Assembly: GCF_029433255.1 (NCBI RefSeq)
Contig: NZ_JAQTHU010000001.1
Coordinates: 1,240,001-1,304,000 of the forward strand
DNA length: 64,000 nucleotides
Direction of reading: 5' to 3'
From: Lactobacillus sp. ESL0791
GTDB lineage: Bacteria > Bacillota > Bacilli > Lactobacillales > Lactobacillaceae
A program made the translations under genes and the position numbers. The notes beneath the pieces were generated by a model. The model was not told where the DNA came from. It saw only the letters and a program-made list of their open reading frames with translations, and did no database searches. Within the stretch, counting starts at the first letter, position 1. Each line of letters starts with the position of its first letter. Of the stretch, positions 45,124 to 53,639 are shown piece by piece.

Positions 45124-45151
45124 CGTTACTGTTTCCTTCCATAAAATTATA

Positions 45152-45190
45152 AATAAAGGGTACCACCTAACCCAGCAGTACCCTAAAAAT
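45152..45190 (-). terminator. terminator between nitroreductase and dhaK
   Basis: Minus-strand stem AGGGTAC...GTACCCT around a 14-nt loop followed by TTTATTTAT, 4 nt after the nitroreductase stop. The loop contains GGTGGTACC by chance. Confidence 0.6.
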
Positions 45191-45193
45191 ATT

Positions 45194-45679
45194 TTATTTC
45201 TTTACAATTACTTTATAACGATTGCTACGGTCTTCTTTTGGTGCTTCGGCTGCGTGGCCCACAGCGACCAGCACCTTGATCTCATAACCCGGATCAACCT
45301 CTAGTTCTTCCTGCAGATCAACGGCAGCATTTAATTTACTGGCGGCTCCCATTAAGTACACCGATCCTAAATTCAAGCCGGCAGCTTCAACCATCAGATT
45401 TTCTGCTGCCACGGAAGCATCCCGCTCAGCAAATTCGTTGTCCTTTTTGGTGTTAATTACAAACAAAAGTGGTGCGCCATAGCAGGCATTAGAAGTTGCC
45501 TTGGCAATTTTTTGCAGCAGTGCTTCATTTGCCACCGCTGTCATTTGCATTACATCTGCCTCATGCATGCCGCACGGAGCGGCCTGAAAAGCAGCAATTA
45601 ATTTTTCAATGTCAGCCGAAGCAACTTTTTCACTAGTATACTTCCGAACTGCAACTCTTTTTAAAATTGGATCCATCAT
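45194..45679 (-). CDS. nitroreductase-family flavoprotein
   Basis: A 161-residue FMN-dependent nitroreductase-fold protein: MDPILKRVAVRKYTSEKVAS at the N-terminus (FMN phosphate contacts), SNACYGAPLLFVIN, the dimer segment AAENLMVEAAGLNLGSVYLM, and EIKVLVAVGHAAE near the end. Short for the family (usual 170-220), but the core is complete. It is cytosolic and likely uses NAD(P)H to reduce quinone- or nitro-type compounds; the natural substrate is unknown. Ribosome site AAGAAGG. Confidence 0.88.
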   Translation of the reverse strand: MMDPILKRVAVRKYTSEKVASADIEKLIAAFQAAPCGMHEADVMQMTAVANEALLQKIAKATSNACYGAPLLFVINTKKDNEFAERDASVAAENLMVEAAGLNLGSVYLMGAASKLNAAVDLQEELEVDPGYEIKVLVAVGHAAEAPKEDRSNRYKVIVKK

Positions 45680-45760
45680 TTGTGCCTTCTTTATTAAAAT
45701 AATTTAGTACTAACAACTTTCCCCTTATATCTTAACCCAATTTTGCCTTACGTGCCTATT

Positions 45761-45796
45761 AAAAAATAAAAAGCGGCAGAATTAATTTCCACCGCT
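45761..45796 (-). terminator. terminator after small SLAP genes
   Basis: Minus-strand stem AGCGGTGGAA/TTCTGCCGCT followed by TTTTTATTTTTT, 14 nt after the stop of the 45810 gene. Confidence 0.7.
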
Positions 45797-45809
45797 CGCA
45801 TATCAAAAA

Positions 45810-46025
45810 TCATTTTAAAACTTTAGCACTTTTAGGATCAAGTGCTTCCCACTCAACATATTGATTTTTACCAATTTTAACCAAATTCATGTCGTCTACT
45901 CTTGTCGTACCGATCGCACGAATAAGCGCACCATTCCTGAAGGGATAAGTGCCGACTTTTTTCCCATTAACATTATAAATGGGCGTGCTGCCTTTTAACG
46001 CATAAGTTACACTTTTTCTTCTCAT
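45810..46025 (-). CDS. small SLAP-like single-domain protein
   Basis: A 71-residue protein resembling one SLAP module (TPIYNVNGKKVGTYPF...VKIGKNQYVEWEALDP), without signal peptide. It starts 20 nt after the 46046 gene with its own ribosome site (AGAGGTGG). Its sequence resembles the last repeat of the upstream protein. It may be a detached repeat of that surface protein or a cytosolic remnant; export is not evident. Confidence 0.6.
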   Translation of the reverse strand: MRRKSVTYALKGSTPIYNVNGKKVGTYPFRNGALIRAIGTTRVDDMNLVKIGKNQYVEWEALDPKSAKVLK

Positions 46026-46045
46026 ACATTACCACCTCTAAAAAA

Positions 46046-46876
46046 TTATTGACTTACAATCTTGCCGCTCTTGTTGTTAAGATCCGACCATTTGATATAC
46101 ATATTGCTGTCAAGCACCTTAACGTATTTCTGACCCTTAATTTTTTTAGTTGCTCTAACCGTTATTCGTTTAGCTTTGCTCTTTTTGTAATAATAACCGG
46201 TTAGTTTACCCTTTTTGTTATACACCTTCGCATTCCGCTTTAATTTATAACTTACTAGTTTAATCTTTTTTAAATTGGCAGCTTTGACATACTTATTTTT
46301 GTCAATTTGAACATAACTCTTGCCCTTAAAGTTTTTAACACTGCTAACCTGAACAACTTGCTTCTTTTTCAAGATTTTATTCTTGAGTTTCTTACCCTTA
46401 GAGTCATATATTTGGGAGTTTTTCTTAGCTTGAACAACTTTGCCCATAATAGATAAAGCATGGCTCGAAATCTTGGACTCCTTACTTGGCTTCTTTGCTG
46501 GTTTATTGGTAGTAGGCTTATTGGTTGAATCATTCGGGTTTGTCGGCTTGTTAGTCCCATTCCCGCCATTAGTTCCGGTATCTGTTCCCGTTGCACCGTT
46601 AGATGTATCTGCAGGCTTATTAGCATCTGACGTCGTCGGTGTTGTTGTACCAGATGTATCCGCTGGTTTATTAGCATCCGGCTTTGTTGTCGCACCCGAC
46701 GTATCTGCGGGCTTATTAGCATCCGAAGCAGGTGTCGTCGAATTAGAAGTACTTGTCGTATCAGCTGTTTGTGTTTTATCCGCAGCAGGCGTGGAATCGG
46801 CCAGAACGTTGGTCGTTGCAAAACCTGCAGAAAGTGCAACTGTGCCTAGCAATCCAAGTAAAACTTTTTTATTCAT
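46046..46876 (-). CDS. SLAP-domain surface protein with Thr/Pro-rich linker repeats
   Basis: A 276-residue exported protein: signal peptide (MNKKVLLGLLGTVALSAGF, cleavage near VLADS), a low-complexity linker of repeated DANKPADTSG units (about residues 50-130), then two SLAP modules (QIYDSKGKKLKNKI...YVKAANLKKI and KVYNKKGKLTGYYY...MYIKWSDL). The linker likely spans the wall and the basic SLAP part binds wall polymer. Repeat number in the linker may vary between strains. Confidence 0.85.
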   Translation of the reverse strand: MNKKVLLGLLGTVALSAGFATTNVLADSTPAADKTQTADTTSTSNSTTPASDANKPADTSGATTKPDANKPADTSGTTTPTTSDANKPADTSNGATGTDTGTNGGNGTNKPTNPNDSTNKPTTNKPAKKPSKESKISSHALSIMGKVVQAKKNSQIYDSKGKKLKNKILKKKQVVQVSSVKNFKGKSYVQIDKNKYVKAANLKKIKLVSYKLKRNAKVYNKKGKLTGYYYKKSKAKRITVRATKKIKGQKYVKVLDSNMYIKWSDLNNKSGKIVSQ

Positions 46877-47058
46877 AAAATTAATACCTCACTATCAAAT
46901 TAATAAAAATATTAAGTAGTTATATTTTACTACTAATAACAAACAATTGCTTGTAAATTTACTTAACAATCTTGTAATAACTGAAATTTTTTCAAAATGG
47001 TAATTTGCACGTTCCTTGTTTTATAATAGATCTAAATAAATATTTCAAGAGGATAATA

Positions 47059-47907
47059 ATGCAAAATAACGAAAACGAATTAATCGAAATCCTGGTAACG
47101 ATCGACCAAAACTACATTAAGCCGCTGGAAGTGATGTTATATTCGATCAAGCTTAATAACATGTATGGTAAATTCAGAATTTGGGTAATCTACGAAAATA
47201 TCAGTAGCGAAGCACTTTTTAGACTGAAGCGTTTTGCTAAAAAACTAAATTTTCAACTGAACGCTCTAGCAATGAATAACGACTTCGCATTTCCCGAGTC
47301 ACTGCTGAATTTGCATGATTATCCCGAAGAAATGTACTTTAGACTGCTTTCCGGTAATATTTTACCGCGTTTCCTCCATAAAGTTATCTACCTTGATCCC
47401 GATATTCTTGTCATCAACTCCCTACTGCCGTTGTGGCAGCTTGATTTACAAAATGCCATGTTCGCCGCTGCCGCACATAAGGGGCTAACCGATATCGTCA
47501 GCTCCATTAATAATCTTAGACTGGGGACAGACACGAGTTATTTCAATTCCGGCATCATGGTGCTTAACTTGGATAAAATGCGACAAAAAATAAAGGTGCA
47601 GGACATCGTTGACGCTATTAACGAAAACCATGACACCCTAATTCTGCCAGACCAGGATATTCTAAACTACCTTTACAGTAAATATATCTTGCAGATTCCA
47701 GAAATAAAATGGAACTACGATTCACGCTCCTATTCGGTCTACCTGGCTAAGAGCAGCGGTAAACATAACTTAGAATGGGTCATGAAAAACACCGCCATTA
47801 TTCACTTTTGCGGCAAACCTAAGCCATGGCAGACCAAAAGCAGCAACCGCTTCAAAGTTCTCTATTTGAACTACCAGCAGCTTACTAACAAGCTGCTGCA
47901 AAAATAA
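47059..47907 (+). CDS. glycosyltransferase family 8 protein
   Basis: A 282-residue GT-A fold glycosyltransferase. The DxD motif is VIYLDPDILVIN; other family features are RLLSGNILP, SYFNSGIMVLNLDKM, LPDQDILNYLY and IHFCGKPKPW (C-terminal metal His). The start MQNNENEL is chosen for its AAGAGGATAATA ribosome site; an upstream frame extension is unlikely. Gram-positive GT8 enzymes add glucose or galactose to wall glycans or adhesins. No signal peptide; cytosolic or peripheral. It stands alone. Confidence 0.92.
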   Translation: MQNNENELIEILVTIDQNYIKPLEVMLYSIKLNNMYGKFRIWVIYENISSEALFRLKRFAKKLNFQLNALAMNNDFAFPESLLNLHDYPEEMYFRLLSGNILPRFLHKVIYLDPDILVINSLLPLWQLDLQNAMFAAAAHKGLTDIVSSINNLRLGTDTSYFNSGIMVLNLDKMRQKIKVQDIVDAINENHDTLILPDQDILNYLYSKYILQIPEIKWNYDSRSYSVYLAKSSGKHNLEWVMKNTAIIHFCGKPKPWQTKSSNRFKVLYLNYQQLTNKLLQK

Positions 47908-48073
47908 ATTACACGAATATTTGCTAAAACCGGTGGTTTTCTGTTGAAGGAAAATTCAACTATGTTAAAATAAGAAAAGTCAGTGAGGATAAGCAAATTC
48001 CCGGTGTAAAAATAACACAAAGGTATTTATCTAAATCTGTTTTTAAAAATTTTTATAGGAGAGAGAAGAAATT

Positions 48074-48355
48074 ATGGCTTCAATTAATAAATCTGAACTT
48101 ACAAAAGATGTTGCTGCAAAGACTGGCCTCAAGCAAAAGGATGCAGAGGCTGCTATTGACGCTTTTGTTGACACCATCAAAGATGATTTAGCTAAGGGCA
48201 ACAAAGTACAAATCATTGGCTTTGGTTCATTTGAAGTACGCAAGCGTGCAGAAAGAAAGGGACGTAACCCACAAACTGGTAAGTCCTTGACAATTCCTGC
48301 TACGCAAGTACCAGCATTTAAACCTGGTAAAGCTTTGAAGGACGCTGTTAAGTAA
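48074..48355 (+). CDS. hup: HU-type DNA-binding protein
   Basis: A 93-residue HU with [40 protein letters not shown] (the DNA-binding arm with its conserved Pro) and [20 protein letters not shown] strong ribosome site (AGGAGAGAAG) and frequent major codons fit high expression. A plausible promoter (TTGAAG, 16 nt, TAAAAT) lies near 47944-47971. Confidence 0.97.
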   Translation: MASINKSELTKDVAAKTGLKQKDAEAAIDAFVDTIKDDLAKGNKVQIIGFGSFEVRKRAERKGRNPQTGKSLTIPATQVPAFKPGKALKDAVK

Positions 48356-48375
48356 TAAAAAAACTTACACAAAAT

Positions 48376-48412
48376 AAAAAACAACAAGTAATTATTTTAC
48401 TTGCTGTTTTTG
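48376..48412. terminator. bidirectional terminator between hup and metI
   Basis: Stem AAACAACAAGTAA / TTACTTGCTGTTT flanked by A- and T-runs, between two convergent genes. Confidence 0.8.
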
Positions 48413-48426
48413 TTTGCCCAAATATT

Positions 48427-49128
48427 TTAGCGGCCTTGATGATTAAGCTTTTTGGCAAAAAAGTCGCCCACAATCTGCACAATGAAAATTAAGATGATCA
48501 CCAGCACGGTCGCTACCAGTGTCACATCATTGGCAAAACGGTTATAACCATAAGAAATCGCAGTATTGCCAAGGCCGCCGGCACTGATTACACCAGCCAT
48601 TGCGGTCAAACCAATTAGACTGATGATCGTAACTGTTGATACCCTGACAATTTCCGAACGAGCTTCGCTCAGATAAACATTGAAAATGATATCCCAAGTT
48701 GTTGCGCCAACACTTTGTGCCGCCTCAATTTTTCCCGGATTGACACTTTCAAGCGCCACCTGCACCTGCCGCGCGTAAAATGGGAAAACACCCAGCGTAA
48801 GAGGCACCAGCGCCGCCTTCGTGCCAATCTGTGTGTGCATAATAGCTTGCGTTAAAGGTGCAATGAAGGCCAGCAGGATGACGAAGGGAATCGCCCGAAA
48901 AATAGAAACCAGTTTATCACAAAAATTAAACCAGAACTTATTTTCCTTAATCCCGCCTTCTTTTGTCAGAACAAGGATGACGCCGAAAATAATTCCCAGA
49001 ATACCACCAAAAATTGCCGACCAAAAGGTCATGTACAGCGTCTGTCCGATGCTGGTTCCCCAGCCGGTATCACCGCTCCAGCCCAAATCAACAACGTTAG
49101 GAAAAGCTTTACTAAACCAACTACTCAT
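48427..49128 (-). CDS. metI: methionine ABC transporter permease
   Basis: A 233-residue MetI-type permease with about five membrane spans. The [10 protein letters not shown] region and the coupling loop [21 protein letters not shown] are visible. The start MSSWFSKAF overlaps the metN stop by 8 nt (TATGAGTAG), arguing against the longer frame. Part of metQ-metN-metI, controlled by the upstream methionine T-box. Confidence 0.93.
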   Translation of the reverse strand: MSSWFSKAFPNVVDLGWSGDTGWGTSIGQTLYMTFWSAIFGGILGIIFGVILVLTKEGGIKENKFWFNFCDKLVSIFRAIPFVILLAFIAPLTQAIMHTQIGTKAALVPLTLGVFPFYARQVQVALESVNPGKIEAAQSVGATTWDIIFNVYLSEARSEIVRVSTVTIISLIGLTAMAGVISAGGLGNTAISYGYNRFANDVTLVATVLVIILIFIVQIVGDFFAKKLNHQGR

Positions 49129-50182
49129 ACGGATTCCCCTTTTCATCTAACCGCGACACAGAAACACCCTGCTTGTTTAAAAACTCCAGCATCTTTGCCT
49201 GCTTTTCACTGCTGCCCTGAACCTGAACAACAAGGGTGCCAATCGCCTCATCGTTAAGAAGCTCAACATTGCCGTACAACATGCTGGCTTCAATCCCCAG
49301 TTGGCGGTAAAGATCAATAATGACCGATTTGGTAACATTCGTCACGCTGTAAACCAGCTGGTAGATTGCTTCATTTTCACTGAGTTTATCTAAATCAAGT
49401 GAGTTCACGGTTTCAACTGCAGCAATCGAACCGCCGACAAACTGCTTGGTCAGCTCCTTCTGCGGGTGCAAAATTACCTGCCGCAGCGTTCCGCGTTCGA
49501 CAATCTCGCCGTGTTCCATGACCGCCACCTTGTCACAAATCTTCTTGATGGCATCCATTTCGTGAGTAATCAGAACAATTGTCAAGCCTAATTCACGGTT
49601 GAGTTTTTTCAACAAGGTCAAAATTTGCTGGGTATTCTGCGGATCAAGCGCACTGGTAGCTTCATCCGACAGCAAAATATCCGGTTTATTGGCAAGCGCC
49701 CGGGCAATCGCCACCCGCTGCTGCTGACCGCCTGATAATTCGACGGGATAAAAATTAGCCTTATCCTTCAAGCCAACAAGGTCAAGCAGCTTAAGTGCTT
49801 CCTGTGTAATCTCCTTGTCCTTCAGTCCAGAATGTTTCAGCGCAAAAGTGACATTACCCAGCACACTTGTTTCATTAAGCAAGTTGAAGTTTTGAAAAAT
49901 CATACCAATTTTCCGCCGCTCCAGCTGCAGTTTTTTCTTGGGGATCACCTGCTTGCCGTCTTTAACAAAGGCAACGTCATTGACCGTGATCGTCCCCGCG
50001 GTTGGCATCTGCAGCAAATTAATCGTTCTCACCAAGGTTGATTTGCCAGCACCAGAAAAGCCCACAATGCCATAAATTTCTCCTTTGTTAATTTGCAGTG
50101 AAACATCATGTACTGCTTGAACGGTCTGACCCTTCTTTTGCGGAAAGTCGACATTGACATGACTTAGATCGATAATGCTCAT
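49121..50182 (-). CDS. metN: methionine ABC transporter ATPase
   Basis: A 353-residue MetN: Walker [10 protein letters not shown], signature [14 protein letters not shown], Walker [15 protein letters not shown], and a C-terminal NIL regulatory domain (about 270-350) that binds methionine and gives trans-inhibition. Order metQ, metN, metI on the minus strand. Confidence 0.95.
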   Translation of the reverse strand: MSIIDLSHVNVDFPQKKGQTVQAVHDVSLQINKGEIYGIVGFSGAGKSTLVRTINLLQMPTAGTITVNDVAFVKDGKQVIPKKKLQLERRKIGMIFQNFNLLNETSVLGNVTFALKHSGLKDKEITQEALKLLDLVGLKDKANFYPVELSGGQQQRVAIARALANKPDILLSDEATSALDPQNTQQILTLLKKLNRELGLTIVLITHEMDAIKKICDKVAVMEHGEIVERGTLRQVILHPQKELTKQFVGGSIAAVETVNSLDLDKLSENEAIYQLVYSVTNVTKSVIIDLYRQLGIEASMLYGNVELLNDEAIGTLVVQVQGSSEKQAKMLEFLNKQGVSVSRLDEKGNPYE

Positions 50183-50278
50183 TACTCACCCTTCTTCGTA
50201 ATCATTGTTTGTCCAGCCACAAAGTCATGGCTGAACACGCTGTGATTTTTTTCTAGATTATTTTATCCAAAAATGACA

Positions 50279-51130
50279 TTATTTAAGTTTAACATCCCAA
50301 GCTGCTTCCTGCTTTGTACCATAGAATTTCTTATATAATTTCTTGGTTTCGGCAGTTTGATAGGACTTAACAATTGCCTGGTAGTCTTTGTTGTTTTCTT
50401 GGCCCTTCTTGACACAGATAATGTTAATCCACTGTTCGGAATCCTTATTAATCGGCTCAACGTAGATTGTCTGCTTGTCGCCTAGGCCTGCAGGACCAGA
50501 AAAGTCATTGTTAACTACAGCTGCATCAACCGAATTAATTACCCGGCCGCATTGTTCGGTATTAACTTCCTTGAGCTTTAAATGCCGCGGATTCTTCACA
50601 ATATCTGCAACAATGGCCAATTTTTTACCAGGTTTTAATGTAATCAGACCCGCATTCTTTAAAACCAGCAAAGCCCGTGATTCATTGGTGGGATCATTCG
50701 GGATCGCAATCGTTCCTCCCTTAGGCAGTTCACTCAGCTTATGGTATTTAGTTGAATACAGCCTGATCGGTGCAATATATGTCTTGCCGATCGCAACGAC
50801 ACCGCCGTGATTGGCCTTGTTCCAATCCTGCAAAAATGCCGAGTGCTGAAAGGCATTGACATCAATATCGCCTGACTTCAAAGCCTTATTCGGCTGGTTG
50901 TAATCAGTAAAATTTCTAATTTTTACATTGACACCGTACTTTTTCTTAGCTGTTTCTGCTACATGCTTCCAAATTGTTGCCTCCGGCTTACTTTCGCCAA
51001 CGACCCCGACGGTGACCGTCCGTTCCTTTTGGTTATGACCAAGCCCGGGGCCAAAACCGAACCAGGCCGCAATTACGACAACAGCGGCAATTACCACGCC
51101 AATAATAATATTTCTTGTTTTTTTATTCAT
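50279..51130 (-). CDS. metQ: methionine-binding protein, NlpA family
   Basis: A 283-residue substrate-binding protein of the MetQ/NlpA family: N-terminal membrane helix (NIIIGVVIAAVVVIAAWFGF) without a lipobox Cys, so probably helix-anchored. Then come VTVGVVGESKPE, NAFQHSAFLQDWN, the NDPTNESRALLVL binding segment and a VDAAVVNNDFSG stretch. The start MNKKTRN is set by the GTTAGGAG ribosome site; the longer in-frame extension lies within the T-box leader and is not coding. Confidence 0.93.
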   Translation of the reverse strand: MNKKTRNIIIGVVIAAVVVIAAWFGFGPGLGHNQKERTVTVGVVGESKPEATIWKHVAETAKKKYGVNVKIRNFTDYNQPNKALKSGDIDVNAFQHSAFLQDWNKANHGGVVAIGKTYIAPIRLYSTKYHKLSELPKGGTIAIPNDPTNESRALLVLKNAGLITLKPGKKLAIVADIVKNPRHLKLKEVNTEQCGRVINSVDAAVVNNDFSGPAGLGDKQTIYVEPINKDSEQWINIICVKKGQENNKDYQAIVKSYQTAETKKLYKKFYGTKQEAAWDVKLK

Positions 51131-51153
51131 TGTGAAATCTCCTAACTTTTCCA

Positions 51154-51425
51154 TAAAAAAAGCACTCATCCTAATAAAAAGGACGAGTGCCGTGTTACCA
51201 CCTTTAATTCGTTCATTACTCACGCAATAAACCTTAGCGGCTATCAAAATTAATAGCCTGCACCAAATAACGGATGCAACCCCGTTGCTAGCTGAATATC
51301 ACTAACAATCATCATTTCAAGCCCATGTTCATCATCTTTTGCCTGCCGACTTTCACCACTTGCCAGCTCTCTTTAACGGCAAAATAAATGACTACTCTGC
51401 TTTTCAAGATGTTTTGCTTTAATTA
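51154..51425 (-). promoter_or_regulatory. methionine T-box leader of metQNI
   Basis: The minus strand shows AAAGGTGGTAACACGGC (T-box) directly before the terminator GCACTCGTCC...GGATGAGTGC plus T7 (51154-51190). A stem I of about 200 nt lies upstream. In the specifier position the triplet is ATG (51326-51324) after GAAC, consistent with methionine and with the genes it controls. Uncharged tRNA-Met would favour antitermination. Confidence 0.88.
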
Positions 51426-51473
51426 CAGGTTAATTTATCATTAAGCATTATCTTTGTCAATAAGAATTTCCAA

Positions 51474-51665
51474 TTAATTTTTGCGTTGCTGCTTAAACTC
51501 ATTAATAAGTGACATGTGATGCCGCCCCAATTCAAAAGTTACGATTGCCATGCCAATCACCTGCCACCAAAAAACGTGTTTGTAGCTTTCAGCCAGAAAA
51601 ACACTGACAACCAACACGGTCGCGGCAATTAGAAAAACAATTCCTGAATAGATTATCTTACGCAT
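51474..51665 (-). CDS. small two-helix membrane protein coupled to dfrA
   Basis: A 63-residue protein with two hydrophobic helices (KIIYSGIVFLIAATVLVVSV and FWWQVIGMAIVTFELG) and a basic tail ELGRHHMSLINEFKQQRKN. Its ATG overlaps the dfrA stop by 8 nt, so it is translationally coupled to dihydrofolate reductase. No family recognised and no function can be assigned. Confidence 0.7.
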   Translation of the reverse strand: MRKIIYSGIVFLIAATVLVVSVFLAESYKHVFWWQVIGMAIVTFELGRHHMSLINEFKQQRKN

Positions 51666-52179
51666 GATTTGCGCCTGCCTTTCTTGTATAAGTTAAAAAA
51701 GTATAGGGATATTTGTTTTTTCCGTCTGGTTGGTGGGGATCATTTTTGATCAAGTCAAACTGCGAATAATCAATTTCCGGCATAACTGTATCACCGGAAA
51801 ATTCGGCGTCAATTATTGTCTGCTCCAAGCGGTCAGCGCGCCCCAAGAGTGCCTGAAAAACTTCTGCACCACCGATCACGCATAATTCTTCATCTTGATG
51901 GTAAAGAAGCCAGTCGTCTAATTCGTTAAGCGACATCAAAATAATTACTTGGTCATTTTGCGCATATTTTTGCATCAGTGCGCGATCGCGTGTCAAGACA
52001 ATGTGCTTGCGTCCGGGTAAGGGCTTAGGAAAACTTGCAAAAGTCTTCCGCCCCATAATCATCGGGTGGCCCATTGTCAAATCTTTAAAGTGCTGCATGT
52101 CCGCGGGTAAATTCCACGGCAAATGACCATTCAGACCAATTTGGTGCTTGCGGTCTTCCGCCCACACAAAAGTCAACAT
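51658..52179 (-). CDS. dfrA: dihydrofolate reductase
   Basis: A 173-residue DHFR: LTFVWAEDRKHQIGLNGHLP, WNLPADMQHFKDLT (catalytic acidic residue region), IMGRKTFASFPKPLPGRKH, and CVIGGAEVFQALL. It regenerates tetrahydrofolate for thymidylate and purine synthesis. The ATG at 52179 follows GGGAGTG; a TTG two codons upstream is possible. Unlike many lactobacilli, no thyA precedes it here; a structured leader does. Confidence 0.94.
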   Translation of the reverse strand: MLTFVWAEDRKHQIGLNGHLPWNLPADMQHFKDLTMGHPMIMGRKTFASFPKPLPGRKHIVLTRDRALMQKYAQNDQVIILMSLNELDDWLLYHQDEELCVIGGAEVFQALLGRADRLEQTIIDAEFSGDTVMPEIDYSQFDLIKNDPHQPDGKNKYPYTFLTYTRKAGANHA

Positions 52180-52180
52180 G

Positions 52181-52312
52181 TGCAATCACTCCCTCTTATT
52201 CAATTAGCCAGCTGCCAGCGTCATAGCTGAGCCGCTATCCTGCTAATCAAACCAACGTGAAAACTACGGCGGCTTCACTGCCACACTCATTTCACGTTTG
52301 TCTTTTTCTATT
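52181..52312 (-). promoter_or_regulatory. structured 5' leader of dfrA
   Basis: Reading minus, the leader holds a long-range stem AACGTGAAA/TTTTCACGTT enclosing GGCAGTGAAGCC. A second multi-helix domain follows in which ATTAGC pairs with GCTAAT around ATAGC-GGCTCA-GCTAT and GCTGGCAGCTGGC. It ends shortly before the ribosome site. No known riboswitch class could be matched, including the tetrahydrofolate class. A candidate regulatory RNA. Confidence 0.5.
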
Positions 52313-52430
52313 ATTAGCTTAGCACAATATGTGTATTTTTTATAGTTATAACTACTATATTTTGTGGTCTAGACAAAAATAAAAGAGTGTAACAATTATC
52401 AGCACACTCTCTTTCTTAGAAATTAAAAAA

Positions 52431-52523
52431 TTACTTTTCATCGTGACAATGACATTCACCATCTGCACCTTCGCAATGACAAGCATCGCCACAGTGACAG
52501 CCTTTTTCTTCTGCTTTTGGCAT
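52431..52523 (-). CDS. 30-residue Cys/His-rich metal-binding peptide (metallothionein-like)
   Basis: An ATG-initiated 30-codon gene with a strong ribosome site (TGAGGAGG, 8-9 nt upstream). The product is MPKAEEKGCHCGDACHCEGA followed by DGECHCHDEK: three CHC units, six Cys and four His in 19 residues. The spacing is typical of copper or zinc thiolate binding and no other fold is possible. A near-consensus cop box lies about 40 nt upstream. A cytosolic copper buffer is the best guess. Confidence 0.75.
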   Translation of the reverse strand: MPKAEEKGCHCGDACHCEGADGECHCHDEK

Positions 52524-52555
52524 AAATAAGCACCTCCTCATATTTTTATACTCAA

Positions 52556-52573
52556 CGTTTACATTTGTCATTG
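52556..52573. promoter_or_regulatory. near-consensus cop box upstream of Cys-rich peptide gene
   Basis: TACATTTGTC (52560-52569) within GTTTACATTTGTCA differs from the CopY core TACAnnTGTA at one base, and shares GTTTACATTTGT with the perfect copB operator at 19181-19192. It lies in the expected promoter region of the metal-peptide gene. Confidence 0.55.
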
Positions 52574-52793
52574 ATGCCAGTATAGCATAAATTATGAAGA
52601 ACAGTTAAATTTATTTTTATTTTTTATAGATAATTTTTTAACAAGTGAGCCACATGAAAAATTTAGCATTTAATCTAATAACCAGTACGATCTAGCAATT
52701 ATTGTGCTAAATTATAATTATTGCATTAACAATAATGGTATAAATTATCTTTTGATAATAAAATTCACGAATGAATATTAAAGAGGTTAAACT

Positions 52794-53084
52794 ATGACAG
52801 AAACTAGATTTGATGAATTAAAGAAAACAGAAGCCGGTTTAGTAAACAATCTGCATCTTGTTCTGCAGAATCCAGAAAAAGAAGACGAGCTAAGTGACAC
52901 GATTTTTGCTGAGCACCAAAATTGGCTGAAATTAATCATGCCCAACTATTCAACCAAAATTCATCAAGAATTGATTAAAAAGTACGATACCGATCCGCAG
53001 TACCAGTATTATTACGATGAAAAAGCTGGCAAGGGCGCAACCAAAATTTTAGTACGGATTGCAAAAAAATATTTGGGAAAGTAA
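52794..53084 (+). CDS. stand-alone TipAS-like domain protein
   Basis: A 96-residue protein homologous to the last ~100 residues (TipAS drug-binding domain) of the MerR regulator at 53991-54767. It shares the patterns FAEHQNWLKLIMPNYSTKIH and YYDEKAGKGATKILV (partner: FSEHQQWLRIIMPNYSLKIH, YYDEKAGNGATRLLV). It has its own ribosome site (AAGAGG) and a plausible promoter (TTGCAT...TATAAA near 52720-52745), and no HTH. It may sequester small peptides or antibiotics, or be the tail of a lost regulator. Confidence 0.7.
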   Translation: MTETRFDELKKTEAGLVNNLHLVLQNPEKEDELSDTIFAEHQNWLKLIMPNYSTKIHQELIKKYDTDPQYQYYYDEKAGKGATKILVRIAKKYLGK

Positions 53085-53229
53085 AAGTTTTATTAACGAG
53101 AATGACAATATTAAATTTAACACTTATTAGGAATAAGTTTAGTGAGCATCATAGGTCATTTATTCGGCACATTCTTTCCAACAAAAAAGCATCCCTTAAA
53201 GATGCTTACAGATATGCATATTATCTTTA

Positions 53230-53639
53230 CTATTTCGCTAACAGCTTATCTTCCAAAGCCTCAGTCAATGTCTTAGAAAAATTGATTTTCTTCTTCTTTC
53301 CTAATTCAACAAGATATTCAGGTACCGATACTGTTTACGAATAGTCTTTGCATTCAATTTGCGATACTTTGACATATTAACTGATGTAACAGTTTTGATA
53401 GCCTTGCTATCAGTTTTAATATCTTCTAATTTCGACGGCTTGGGGTACTCATCTTTACCAACTAATAACGCACCAATCGCATCGCTAGCCATATAAATAG
53501 CATCGGCCATATCATCGCCTTGAGTCCAAGTACCACCTTCAACATCAGGTATTTCTACACTATAGCCGCCCTCATTTTCTGGGTGAAGGATAATCGGGTA
53601 AGTTAAAAAGTCTTTATTTTTCATAATAGTCTTCCACAA
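53230..53639 (-). pseudogene. hicB-type antitoxin gene, frameshifted near the 3' end
   Basis: From the ATG at 53624 the product has the HicB fold (YPIILHPENEGGYSVEIPDV, GDDMADAIYMASDAIGALLV). After TIRK the frame shifts because one A is missing in CGTAAACAG. Restoring it gives TVSVPEYLVELGKKKKINFS then KTLTEALEDKLLAK, the C-terminal DNA-binding segment, ending at 53230. The present frame ends early at 53301. No intact hicA lies upstream; only a KQAGLK-stop-like trace is visible near 53670. Confidence 0.75.

Noticed and set aside
45157-45184. GGTGGTACC motif resembling a T-box
   Set aside because: It forms one arm of a simple terminator after the nitroreductase; no stem I, specifier loop or antiterminator is present and dhaK is not an amino acid gene.
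46369-46919. Long frames on both strands over the SLAP linker
   Set aside because: They mirror the low-complexity DANKPADTSG repeat coding and lack ribosome sites or family matches.
50279-51247. Longer metQ start 39 codons upstream
   Set aside because: The extra residues fall in the T-box terminator and antiterminator; the MNKKTRN start has the ribosome site.
52181-52312. Tetrahydrofolate riboswitch before dfrA
   Set aside because: The conserved core sequences of that class are not visible; the leader is reported only as an unclassified structured RNA.
53102-53344. 80-codon plus-strand frame after the TipAS gene
   Set aside because: It runs antisense through the C-terminal part of the hicB remnant and has no ribosome site; it is a shadow frame.
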